A stretch of 64,000 nt of DNA from Roseiarcus sp963749715 (lineage in GTDB: Bacteria > Pseudomonadota > Alphaproteobacteria > Rhizobiales > Beijerinckiaceae). The first letter of the stretch is position 1. The number at the start of each line of letters is the position of its first letter. A program made the position numbers and the translations under genes. Below are positions 19,589 through 26,536 of the stretch, in pieces. Under the pieces are notes generated by a model. That model was given only the letters and a program-made list of their open reading frames with translations, was not told where the DNA came from and searched no databases. Where the stretch lies: positions 124,001-188,000 of the forward strand of contig CAVVNR010000001.1 in assembly GCA_963749715.1 (NCBI GenBank), written 5' to 3'.

Positions 19589-20718
19589 ATGCGCGCCGAA
19601 GCCGAACAATTGGTCGAAATCGATCAAGCAATCCGTGGGATTGCTGAGGAGGCATCTTTGACGTCGATGCGGCGACGCGGCGTCTGGCCGAACTCAACGC
19701 GAAATCCGAAGATCCCAACCTCTGGACCGATCCCGAGCGCGCCGAAAAGGTGATGCGCGAGCGCACAATGCTCGAGGACCGGCTGGGCTCGCTGGCGAAA
19801 ATCGAGCTCGACCTCGACGACGCCGCCACGCTCGTCGGGCTTGGAGAGGCGGAGGGCGACGAGGCGACCGAAGCTGAGGGAATCGCCGCTCTCAGGGCGC
19901 TCAAGGCCGAGGGCGAACGGCGCGAGCTCGAAGCGCTGCTTTCAGGCGAGGCCGACGCCAACGACACCTATCTCGAAGTGCATTCCGGGGCGGGCGGCAC
20001 CGAGAGCTGCGACTGGGCGCGGATGCTGCTGCGAATGTACGTGCGCTGGGCGGAGCGGCGAAAGTTCGAAGTCGAGATCATTGAAGAGACCGCGGGCGAC
20101 GAGGCCGGCGTCAAATCGGCGACGATCGTCGTCAAGGGTCACAACGCGCATGGCTGGCTGAAGACCGAGTCGGGCGTCCATCGGCTGGTGCGGATCTCGC
20201 CGTTCGATTCCAACGCGCGCAGGCACACGAGCTTTGCCTCCGTCTGGGTTTATCCGGTCGTCGACGACCGGATCCAGATCGAAGTCAACGAAGGCGATTG
20301 CCGGATCGACACCTATCGCGCCTCCGGCGCGGGCGGACAACACGTCAACAAGACCGAATCGGCGGTGCGCATCACTCACCTGCCGACCGAAATCGTGGTC
20401 GCCTGCCAGTCGGAGCGCTCGCAGCACAAGAACCGGGCGACCGCGTGGAACATGCTGCGCGCACGCCTCTATGAACTCGAGCTGGAAAAGCGGGAGGCCA
20501 AGGTGAACGCCGACGCGGCCTCCAAAACCGACATTGGCTGGGGCCACCAGATCCGCTCCTACGTGCTGCAGCCCTACCAGATGGTGAAGGACCTGAGGAC
20601 CGGCCACGTATCGAGTTCGCCTTCCGAGGTGCTCGACGGGGATCTCGACCCGTTCATGGAGGCTTCGCTCGCCCAGCGGCTCTCGGGCCGGACTGTGGTC
20701 GTCGAGGATGTGGAATAG
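19589..20718 (+). CDS. prfB: peptide chain release factor 2, with programmed frameshift and one extra frame break
   Basis: RF2 terminates translation at UGA and UAA. The body has the GGQ peptidyl-hydrolysis motif (SGAGGQHVNKTESAVRITH). The N-terminus is read in two segments: up to LLRRHL, then in-frame TGA, then DVDAATRRLAELNAKSEDP after a +1 shift, as in E. coli. In addition MRAEAEQLVE (from the ATG at 19589) and SIKQSVGLLRRHL are in different frames. One extra A near 19616 accounts for it. Because prfB is essential, that second break is probably an assembly insertion; a TTG start at 19578 would be the alternative. Confidence 0.93.
19645..19662 (+). promoter_or_regulatory. prfB autoregulatory +1 programmed frameshift site
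   Basis: GAGGAGG, an internal Shine-Dalgarno-like sequence, sits three bases before CTT TGA C, the canonical slippery stop. When RF2 is scarce, ribosomes slip from CTT to TTT and bypass the stop; when abundant, translation ends after about 24 codons. The sequence architecture matches the E. coli element. Confidence 0.93.
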
Positions 20719-20733
20719 GGGCTCGGTCCAGCC

Positions 20734-21308
20734 TCATGGGCGGCCGGAGCCGAGTTTCGGCCAGTTCGGCAGCATCCGCCTCAGCACGTCGTCGCGGTCA
20801 ACGAGATGATGCTTGAGTGCGCCCGCGACATGCAGCGCGATCAAGACCGCCATTCCCCATGAAAAGAGCCGGTGCGCGAGCTCTGCGGCGGCGAAAAGCG
20901 ACGGGTCGGGTCCAGCGATGTTCGGAATCACGAACAGATCAAAAAACCGCGTCGGCACAGGAAGCGGCGAGGCAGAAACGACCAGCCAACCGGAGAGGAT
21001 CGCGCCAGAGTCAGGACGTAGAGCGAGCCTTGGGTGAGCGTCGCGAGGCGCCGCTCCCAGCTTGGGGAGTCAGGAGCGGGCGGGGAAGATGAGGCAATCC
21101 GCGCCACAAGCCGTGCAGCGGTCACGGCAAGCGCAACGAAGCCAAACGACTTGTGCCACTGGTAGAGATCGAACGTTGCTGCGGCGTCAAGACCGCCGTA
21201 GACCATCGCCCAACCCAACGCGATCAGCGCCAGAATGATCGCGCCCGCCGTCCAATGGAGCGAAATAATCAGCCCGCCCCAGCGCGCCGGGCGGGCCTCG
21301 CCGCTCAA
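20734..21308 (-). CDS. cytochrome b561-family protein, one frameshift
   Basis: About 190 residues with four transmembrane helices and haem-ligand histidines: HWTAGAIILALIALGW and WHKSFGFVAL before the break, HRLFSWGMAVLIALHVAGALKH after it. A frame break near 20999 separates LYVLTLA from ILSGWLVVSASPLP; one missing base restores the family sequence. The membrane protein probably transfers electrons from quinol to a periplasmic partner. It overlaps the yceI stop by four bases, the frequent YceI-cytochrome b561 pairing. Confidence 0.83.
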
Positions 21309-21892
21309 AGCTCCACAGCCGCGCTCGAGATCACAAGCTCGACGTCTCGCGACACCAGCGGAAAGCCTGAATTCATGCCGAACGCGAGCCTGTCGATGCT
21401 GGTCTTCGCCAGGAAGTCGAGCCGCTGGCCGCCGCTCCTTTCGGGTTGCACCGCCACATCGACACTGAGCGGCCGCGTCACGCCAAGGAGTGTCAATTCG
21501 CCAGTCACCCGGACCGTGTGGTCGTCAACCTTCTCAACTGAACTGGAGACGAAATCGATTGAGGGAAAACGCGCCGCATCAAGGAAAGCCACCGAGCGCA
21601 GGTAGTCGTCGAACGATGTCGAACCGACATCCACCGATTGCGACTGCACATGGAACGCCACCTTGCTCTTGTCCGGATGGTCGAGATCGACCGAGATCCG
21701 TCCCGCAAACAGTCGGAATTGTCCGTGTGTGCGCGGATAACCGACCGCGTCGATGGCGAAGGCGATATGCGTTCGAGAGGGATCGATCCGCCAATTCGCT
21801 GAGGCGGCAGCAGGGACTTGCACGAGGACCCCAAGTGTCAAGGCGGCGCCGACAAGTCCCGCCCGCAACGACACTTTGCTTTGCGTTATCAT
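21305..21892 (-). CDS. YceI-family periplasmic lipid-binding protein
   Basis: Encodes 195 residues; start MITQSKVSLRAGLVGAAL, giving a signal peptide that ends around AAASA. Mature protein begins with the YceI pattern WRIDPSRTHIAFAIDAVGY and has the lipocalin-like core HVQSQSVDVGSTSFDDYLRS and TGELTLLGVTRPLSVDV. Family members bind polyisoprenoids such as ubiquinone precursors. A longer start at 21943 has no signal-peptide logic. Co-transcribed with the cytochrome b561 gene and preceded by a motif shared with the TPR genes. Confidence 0.9.
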   Translation of the reverse strand: MITQSKVSLRAGLVGAALTLGVLVQVPAAASANWRIDPSRTHIAFAIDAVGYPRTHGQFRLFAGRISVDLDHPDKSKVAFHVQSQSVDVGSTSFDDYLRSVAFLDAARFPSIDFVSSSVEKVDDHTVRVTGELTLLGVTRPLSVDVAVQPERSGGQRLDFLAKTSIDRLAFGMNSGFPLVSRDVELVISSAAVEL

Positions 21893-21940
21893 GAGGCGCC
21901 TCCACATTCTTCGACCGTTCACAGAACGCCGGAGTTGGAG

Positions 21941-21950
21941 CAATTATTCG
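21941..21950 (-). promoter_or_regulatory. CGAATAATTG motif upstream of yceI (candidate ECF promoter element)
   Basis: CGAATAATTG on the minus strand ends 48 nt before the yceI start codon. The same 10-mer is found 51 and 52 nt before two of the TPR-gene starts. Position and conservation suggest a -10 region for the ECF sigma factor encoded next door. This is inference from sequence recurrence. Confidence 0.5.
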
Positions 21951-22000
21951 GCGGCCATGTTCAAGGGTGCGTGACTGATGACCGCAACAACAGCGGGATT

Positions 22001-22765
22001 TCAAACTCGCGGTTGGAGAATTTGCGCCAGGGCGACGGCCCGCTCCTCGGGAATGCGGCCGATGACCAGATAGCTGCGCCCGTCGTCGGACCACGAGGCG
22101 AGTGACAGATCGCCGCGGCGCTCGCTGCGAATTGGCGCGTCCGGCGCGCTGTTAGCGAGGACGCACAGCAGAACCGGCGTGCCCGAGGAATCGACGTAGG
22201 CGATCACGGCCAGCGGATGGCCTCCGTGGGAAAGCATGAACGCTGTCGTGAACCGCAGGTCTGGCAGGGCCACATTTTCGGGCGTCAGGTTCCCGCCGAC
22301 TCTGGCGCGAACGGTGCTCAGCTCCGCGCCTTGCGCCTGGGCGTCGGGCTTCAAAGGCGTAAAGGTCTCACTCGAGTACATGTTCGTGTAGTCGGTAACT
22401 GCCGTACGCCAATCTGTTCCTTCCCCAAGCAGCCCTGTACTCAGCGCGATCCATGCGGCGGCGCCCGCCGCGAGAAGACCGATGACAAAACCCGCCGCGA
22501 GTTCTCGGAGGGCGATTCCGGCGAAGCGCCTTGAGGGCTGGCGGAAAGGTTCGTCAACGGGAAGCGCAGCGCGCAGACGAGCGAGCGGAGCTTGCTTGAG
22601 CAGCGCGTCGAAGGAGGTGGTCAGCGGCGCGCTGGTTGCCAGCAATTCGTCGTAGCGCCGGCGCAGTTGCTCATCCGCCGCCAAACGCGCGAGGAGAACG
22701 TTTCTGCTGCCTTCGTCGAGCTCGTTGTCGATCAAAGCGACAAGTTCAGCGTCATCTTCGGTCAT
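22001..22765 (-). CDS. membrane anti-sigma factor
   Basis: Encodes 254 residues. The cytoplasmic N-terminus (DDAELVALIDNELDEGSRNVLLARLAADEQL) has the helical anti-sigma pattern but no zinc HxxxCxxC motif. One transmembrane helix lies about residues 82-108 (ELAAGFVIGLLAAGAAAWIAL), followed by a periplasmic domain of about 145 residues that probably senses the stress. It lies 20 bp downstream of the sigma gene, the standard arrangement for co-regulated pairs. Confidence 0.85.
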   Translation of the reverse strand: MTEDDAELVALIDNELDEGSRNVLLARLAADEQLRRRYDELLATSAPLTTSFDALLKQAPLARLRAALPVDEPFRQPSRRFAGIALRELAAGFVIGLLAAGAAAWIALSTGLLGEGTDWRTAVTDYTNMYSSETFTPLKPDAQAQGAELSTVRARVGGNLTPENVALPDLRFTTAFMLSHGGHPLAVIAYVDSSGTPVLLCVLANSAPDAPIRSERRGDLSLASWSDDGRSYLVIGRIPEERAVALAQILQPRV

Positions 22766-22785
22766 TATATCGCCTGGGAAGGCTC

Positions 22786-23277
22786 CTATTTCAAGTTCGC
22801 CAATGCCGCGCGCGCGGTGGCCAATCTGCTCATGACCGTCCCGATTGGGACGGCCAGAGCCGCCGCCGCTTCCGCGTATGTGTACCCTTCCCCGTAGACG
22901 AGCAAAACGGTCTCGCGCTGCGCCTCCGGGAGGCGACCAATCGCTGTTAACACCGTAGACGCCATAATATTCATTTCGATTTCACGCGCGCCGTCGGTTG
23001 TCAACACGTCCTCGGCTTCGACGAAGCCGCCGCCTTCCCGAACCCGCCGCGATCGAATCTCATTAAGCCAGATCGATCGCAGAATTGCGAGCAGCCATCG
23101 GTCCACTCTCGTTCCGGGAACAAATTGGTCCGCGCGTTCGAGCGCGCGCAGGCAGGTCGCCTGCACGAGGTCGTCAGCCACGTCGCGCGCCCTCGACAGG
23201 ACGAGCGCGTATCGCCAAAGGCGCGCCAGGGAGGGCTCGAGCCCAGCCCGCACTTCGCGTCGGCTCGCTTCGCTCAT
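22786..23277 (-). CDS. ECF-type RNA polymerase sigma factor
   Basis: Encodes 163 residues, sigma2 and sigma4 domains only. Region 2 is RYALVLSRARDVADDLVQATCLRALE and region 4 is LPEAQRETVLLVYGEGYTYAEAAAALAVPIGTVMSRLATAR. It should direct RNA polymerase to a small stress regulon and be held inactive by the membrane anti-sigma factor downstream. The yceI operon and the TPR gene array flank it, and share a CGAATAATTG motif. Confidence 0.93.
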   Translation of the reverse strand: MSEASRREVRAGLEPSLARLWRYALVLSRARDVADDLVQATCLRALERADQFVPGTRVDRWLLAILRSIWLNEIRSRRVREGGGFVEAEDVLTTDGAREIEMNIMASTVLTAIGRLPEAQRETVLLVYGEGYTYAEAAAALAVPIGTVMSRLATARAALANLK

Positions 23278-23365
23278 AGGCCCATTAGAGCATGATCGCG
23301 TGACGGGCGATGAGGGGGCGGGACTTTTTTTTGATCGAATTTGCGCTTATTGGAAAACGTCGGAG

Positions 23366-23375
23366 CGAATAATTG
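23366..23375 (+). promoter_or_regulatory. CGAATAATTG motif upstream of TPR gene 1
   Basis: Lies 51 nt before the start codon at 23427. A TTGCGCTT word lies 17 bases further upstream with the same spacing as in front of TPR gene 2, so -35 and -10 elements may both be conserved. Candidate ECF promoter, inferred. Confidence 0.5.
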
Positions 23376-23426
23376 TTGGCTCGACGGGCCTCTCGCCCTC
23401 GGTAGCTGAACCGGAAGGAGCTGGCG

Positions 23427-24098
23427 ATGCGTGCTCTTCTTGGGCTTCGCCACGAAACGGGCGATCGTCTCGCCTCGGCGATCCGTTATGGGATCATCGT
23501 CGCCGGTCTGGCGCTTGCCGCCCCCGCGTTCGCGGCTGGCGACAGCGGTAGCGGAAGTGGAGGCGAGACGCGCCCTGTCGGCATGGGTGGCGGAGCGGGC
23601 GCTGCGGGCGGCGGAGGGGCCGGTGGAGGCGCGGCAACAGTTCATCGCTTGAAGAACCAATCGGATCTGACGACCTGCCAGCCAGGCATGGTGTGGGACG
23701 CGAAGCAACACAAGTGTTTCGCTCGGCATAGCGGGGTGCTGCCCGATCCCGAATTGACCGAATACGCCTTCGCGCTCGCCAAGGCCGACCGGTACCAGGA
23801 GGCGATCGACGTGCTCGACCTCTTGGATAATCCGAACACGCCGCGCGCGCTCAACTATCGCGGCTACGCGACGCGCAAGCTCGGGCGCACCGACGAAGGG
23901 ATCAGCTACTATCTGCAGTCGGTCGCGCTCGATCCCAGTTACCCGCAAGTGCGCGAGTACCTCGGGGAGGCCTATATCGTCGAAGGTAAGTACGAACTCG
24001 CCAAAGACCAATTGGCGGCGATCGGAAAGCTTTGCGGACCAGAGTGCACGTACTACGAGGATCTGGCCAACGCGCTGGCGCAGGCGCACGCCTTGTAG
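23427..24098 (+). CDS. Gly-rich secreted TPR protein, copy 1
   Basis: Encodes 223 residues; ATG with GGAAGGAG ribosome site. A signal peptide ends near AAPAFAA, followed by a 35-residue Gly/Ser-rich linker. Next is a Cys-bounded motif, DLTTCQPGMVWDAKQHKC, and then two or three TPR-like helical repeats (ADRYQEAIDVLDLLD, TPRALNYRGYATRKLG, YPQVREYLGEAYIVEGKYE). A second Cys pair, KLCGPEC, is near the C-terminus. Probably periplasmic with two disulfides; partner and function unknown. First of three tandem paralogues with conserved upstream sequence. An overlapping 343-codon frame on the other strand is a shadow. Confidence 0.88.
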   Translation: MRALLGLRHETGDRLASAIRYGIIVAGLALAAPAFAAGDSGSGSGGETRPVGMGGGAGAAGGGGAGGGAATVHRLKNQSDLTTCQPGMVWDAKQHKCFARHSGVLPDPELTEYAFALAKADRYQEAIDVLDLLDNPNTPRALNYRGYATRKLGRTDEGISYYLQSVALDPSYPQVREYLGEAYIVEGKYELAKDQLAAIGKLCGPECTYYEDLANALAQAHAL

Positions 24099-24117
24099 CT
24101 TGCCATCGGCGCTGCGA

Positions 24118-24133
24118 GCCGCGCGATCGCGGC
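24118..24133. terminator. GCCGCG/CGCGGC hairpin after TPR gene 1
   Basis: Perfect six-base stem with a CGAT loop. The identical 16-mer also follows TPR gene 2, so it was copied with the gene. No T-run. Confidence 0.4.
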
Positions 24134-24226
24134 GCGCGCCTTGGCCATCCCGTGCTTCGCAGCGGCGCGCTGGGCGCGGGCGACCCGAGTTTCGATCCGA
24201 GTTGCGCTTGCGGAAGCGCGGCGGAG

Positions 24227-24236
24227 CGAATAATTG
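24227..24236 (+). promoter_or_regulatory. CGAATAATTG motif upstream of TPR gene 2
   Basis: Identical to the motif before TPR gene 1, 52 nt before the start at 24289, with TTGCGCTT at the same upstream spacing. Candidate ECF promoter. Confidence 0.5.
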
Positions 24237-24288
24237 GCGCGCTGACGTGTTTCCTGGGCTCCGTTTCCCATTTCGGAAGGACCCAGCG

Positions 24289-25089
24289 ATGCGCGCGCTT
24301 CTCATTTCTGACCGCCAAAAAGGCCACAGTCTCGTTTCGGCGCTCTGTTGCGGATTGATCGCCGCCAGCCTCGCGCTTGCTTCGCCCGCGTTCGCGGCCG
24401 GGGGCGGCGGCGGTGGGGGCGGCGGAGGCGGAGGCGGAGGAGGGGCCGGCGGCGGTGCGGGCGGCGGCGCTGGAGGTGGCGCTGGCGGCGGCGCAGGAGC
24501 AGGCGGCGGCGCAGGAGGTGGCGCCAGCGGCGGCGGTGCAGGCGGCGGCGGTGCGGGCGCCGGAGCGGGAGGCGGAGCAGGCGGCGGCGCCGGTGGCGGC
24601 GGCGGGGGTTTCTTTCGCCCGGTTCAAACCGAGCCTCGCGCGCAGGTCCCGACGGACCTCACGACCTGCAACCCCGGCATGGTTTGGGATAGGAAGCATA
24701 AGACGTGCCTCGTCAGGCACAGCGGCGCGCTGTCCGATCCGGACATGACCGAATACGCCTTCTCTCTTGCGAAGGCTGATCGCTACCAGGAAGCAATCGA
24801 CGTGCTCGATCTGCTGGACAATCCAAATACGCCCCGGGCGCTCAACTATCGTGGCTACGCGACCCGGAAGCTCGGCCATACCGACGAGGGTATCACGTAC
24901 TACCTGCAGTCCGTGGCGCTCGACCCCGCCTATCCGCAGGTGCGCGAGTACCTTGGCGAAGCGTATATCATCGAAGGCAAGTTCGATCTCGCCAAGGACC
25001 AACTGGCGACGATCGGCAAGCTTTGCGGGACCGAGTGCGGGTATTACGAGGATCTCGCCGACGCGCTGACCAAGGCGCACGCGCTGTAG
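24289..25089 (+). CDS. Gly-rich secreted TPR protein, copy 2 (expanded glycine linker)
   Basis: Encodes 266 residues; start MRALLISDRQKGHS with GGAAGGA before it. Signal peptide ends ASPAFAA, then an almost pure Gly/Ala linker of about 70 residues, twice as long as in the sister copies. The C-terminal 155 residues are nearly identical to copy 1: DLTTCNPGMVWDRKHKTC, TPR repeats and KLCGTEC. The linker difference points to repeat slippage in GGCGGN codons. A longer upstream in-frame start exists but would run through the conserved promoter-like segment. Confidence 0.87.
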   Translation: MRALLISDRQKGHSLVSALCCGLIAASLALASPAFAAGGGGGGGGGGGGGGGAGGGAGGGAGGGAGGGAGAGGGAGGGASGGGAGGGGAGAGAGGGAGGGAGGGGGGFFRPVQTEPRAQVPTDLTTCNPGMVWDRKHKTCLVRHSGALSDPDMTEYAFSLAKADRYQEAIDVLDLLDNPNTPRALNYRGYATRKLGHTDEGITYYLQSVALDPAYPQVREYLGEAYIIEGKFDLAKDQLATIGKLCGTECGYYEDLADALTKAHAL

Positions 25090-25109
25090 TCTGATTGTCA
25101 AAGCCGCGC

Positions 25110-25125
25110 GCCGCGCGATCGCGGC
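25110..25125. terminator. GCCGCG/CGCGGC hairpin after TPR gene 2
   Basis: Same 16-mer as at 24118, 20 bp past the stop of copy 2. Six-base perfect stem with a CGAT loop. Confidence 0.4.
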
Positions 25126-25144
25126 GGGCGTTTCACGCGCCATG

Positions 25145-25154
25145 CGAATAAATC
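25145..25154 (+). promoter_or_regulatory. CGAATAAATC motif upstream of TPR gene 3
   Basis: Diverged version of the CGAATAATTG element, 50 nt before the start at 25205. The constant distance supports a promoter role. Confidence 0.4.
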
Positions 25155-25204
25155 ATGGCCTACCGTGTTTCCTCGCACTGCACCCCAATCGGAAGGACCA
25201 ACTC

Positions 25205-25870
25205 ATGCGCGCTTTCTCTCAGCGTTACCAAGAAAGGGGCCACAGATTTGTGCCGGCGCTTTTCGGCGGATTTCTTATCGCCAGTCTATCGCTGGCCTCG
25301 CCCGCTTCAGCCGCAGGCGGAGGTGGGGGCGGAGGTGGAGGTGGAGGTGGAGGTGGTGGAGGGGGTGGTGGCGGCGACCTCAAGGCCAGCGGCGTCGAAA
25401 CGGGAGCGGGCGGAACAGCTCATCGCGCCCGGTCCGACCTTACGACCTGTTCCCCGGGGATGGTTTGGGACGCGAAAAGCCACAAGTGCCTCGTCAGGCA
25501 CAGCGGCGTGCTTTCCGATCCTGAGATGACCGAATACGCCTACGCGCTCGCCAAGGCTGATCGTTACCAGGAGGCCATCGACGTGCTCGACCTCCTTGAC
25601 AACCCGAACACGCCGCGCGCGCTGAACTATCGCGGCTATGCGACCCGCAAGCTCGGCCATACCGAGGAGGGGATCAGCTACTATCTGAAGTCTGTCGCGC
25701 TCGATCCCGGTTACCCCCAGGTGCGCGAATATCTTGGGGAGGCTTATGTCATCGAGGGCAAGTACGATCTCGCCAGGGACCAACTGGCGACGATCGAAAA
25801 GCTGTGCGGAACCGAGTGCGAGTATTATGAGGATCTGGCCGACGCGCTGACCGAGGCGCACGCGCTGTAG
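25205..25870 (+). CDS. Gly-rich secreted TPR protein, copy 3
   Basis: Encodes 221 residues; start MRAFSQRYQERGH, ribosome site GGAAGGA. Signal peptide ends ASPASAA, then a glycine-only run of about 20 residues and the conserved block DLTTCSPGMVWDAKSHKC, TPR repeats and KLCGTECEYYEDLADAL. An upstream in-frame ATG at 25142 falls in the duplicated non-coding leader and is rejected. Same likely periplasmic role as copies 1 and 2. Confidence 0.87.
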   Translation: MRAFSQRYQERGHRFVPALFGGFLIASLSLASPASAAGGGGGGGGGGGGGGGGGGGGDLKASGVETGAGGTAHRARSDLTTCSPGMVWDAKSHKCLVRHSGVLSDPEMTEYAYALAKADRYQEAIDVLDLLDNPNTPRALNYRGYATRKLGHTEEGISYYLKSVALDPGYPQVREYLGEAYVIEGKYDLARDQLATIEKLCGTECEYYEDLADALTEAHAL

Positions 25871-25888
25871 TCTGACTGTCAAAGCCGT

Positions 25889-25911
25889 GCGCCGAAGACG
25901 GGATTCGGCGC
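25889..25911. terminator. GCGCCGAA/TTCGGCGC hairpin after TPR gene 3
   Basis: Perfect eight-base stem with a 7-nt loop between TPR gene 3 and doxX. It probably ends or attenuates transcription before doxX. No T-run. Confidence 0.5.
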
Positions 25912-25936
25912 GCCGCTCCCAATTCATGGAGGAAGG

Positions 25937-26404
25937 ATGAAGATGTCGCGCGGCCTGTCAACGCGCGAAGACGCTCCGGCCCCTGCAAGGCCGCGAGCCT
26001 TCGACGCGGATCTCATTTTCCTCTCGCGCTGGGCTGGCCCGCTTGGACTGCTCGCTCGCGCAATGCTGGCATACATTTTCATCGTCGAGGGCGCCGAGAA
26101 GATCACCACCTACGCCGACGTTGTCCAGTATATGCAGGCGAACGGGGTCGACGGGCGGCTGTTGCCGCTGGTTATTCTGACCGAGCTTGGCGGAGGGCTG
26201 CTCGTGCTCTTCGGCCTGAAGACGCGGTGGGCGGCGATCGCGCTTGGCGGCTTCTGCCTGTTGACCGTGCTGTTCTTCCATATCGGCGCGGACCAGACCA
26301 TCGAATTGCGCAAGAATGTCGCGATGGCCGGCGGTTTCCTCGCGCTGGCGGTTCTTGGCCCTGGCTCGTGGTCGGTGGACGCTTGGCGCGGGCGTGCGGG
26401 CTAG
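25937..26404 (+). CDS. DoxX-family membrane protein
   Basis: Encodes 155 residues with four predicted transmembrane segments (LARAMLAYIFIVEGAEKI, LVILTELGGGLLVLFG, IALGGFCLLTVLFFHIG, MAGGFLALAVLG). The pattern FIVEGAEKI...LGGG is typical of DoxX/YphA proteins, inner-membrane proteins linked to thiol and redox stress. Ribosome site GGAGGAAGG. It follows the TPR array and may belong to the same ECF-controlled region. The exact function is unknown. Confidence 0.85.
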   Translation: MKMSRGLSTREDAPAPARPRAFDADLIFLSRWAGPLGLLARAMLAYIFIVEGAEKITTYADVVQYMQANGVDGRLLPLVILTELGGGLLVLFGLKTRWAAIALGGFCLLTVLFFHIGADQTIELRKNVAMAGGFLALAVLGPGSWSVDAWRGRAG

Positions 26405-26536
26405 GGGCGGAAGACGACACCGCTCCTTCGACTTCTGATCTCGATCGTGGACAATGAGCTGCGCCTTGCGGCGGCCCGCGGGCGCGGCCTATAGAGAGGC
26501 TTCCGGCGCTGCTCTCGCCCTCGGTCGCGCCACGTT

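Larger units (their letters stand above)
23366..25870 (+). repeat. tandem triplication of the TPR gene unit
   Basis: Three units of about 0.8-0.9 kb, each made of CGAATAA motif, leader, signal peptide, Gly linker, Cys motif and TPR domain. Copies 1 and 2 are also followed by the same hairpin. The coding 3' halves are strongly conserved; the glycine linkers and signal peptides vary. Confidence 0.85.

Noticed and set aside
23902..25143. 413-codon minus-strand frame over the TPR genes
   Set aside because: Antisense of the Gly-rich repeats, giving Ala/Ser runs only; the plus strand has signal peptides, ribosome sites and TPR motifs.
24400..25380. GGC/GGN repeats as a CRISPR array or non-coding satellite
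   Set aside because: They are in-frame glycine codons inside two signal-peptide-bearing genes; no constant repeat/spacer pattern. No CRISPR array was seen anywhere in the window.
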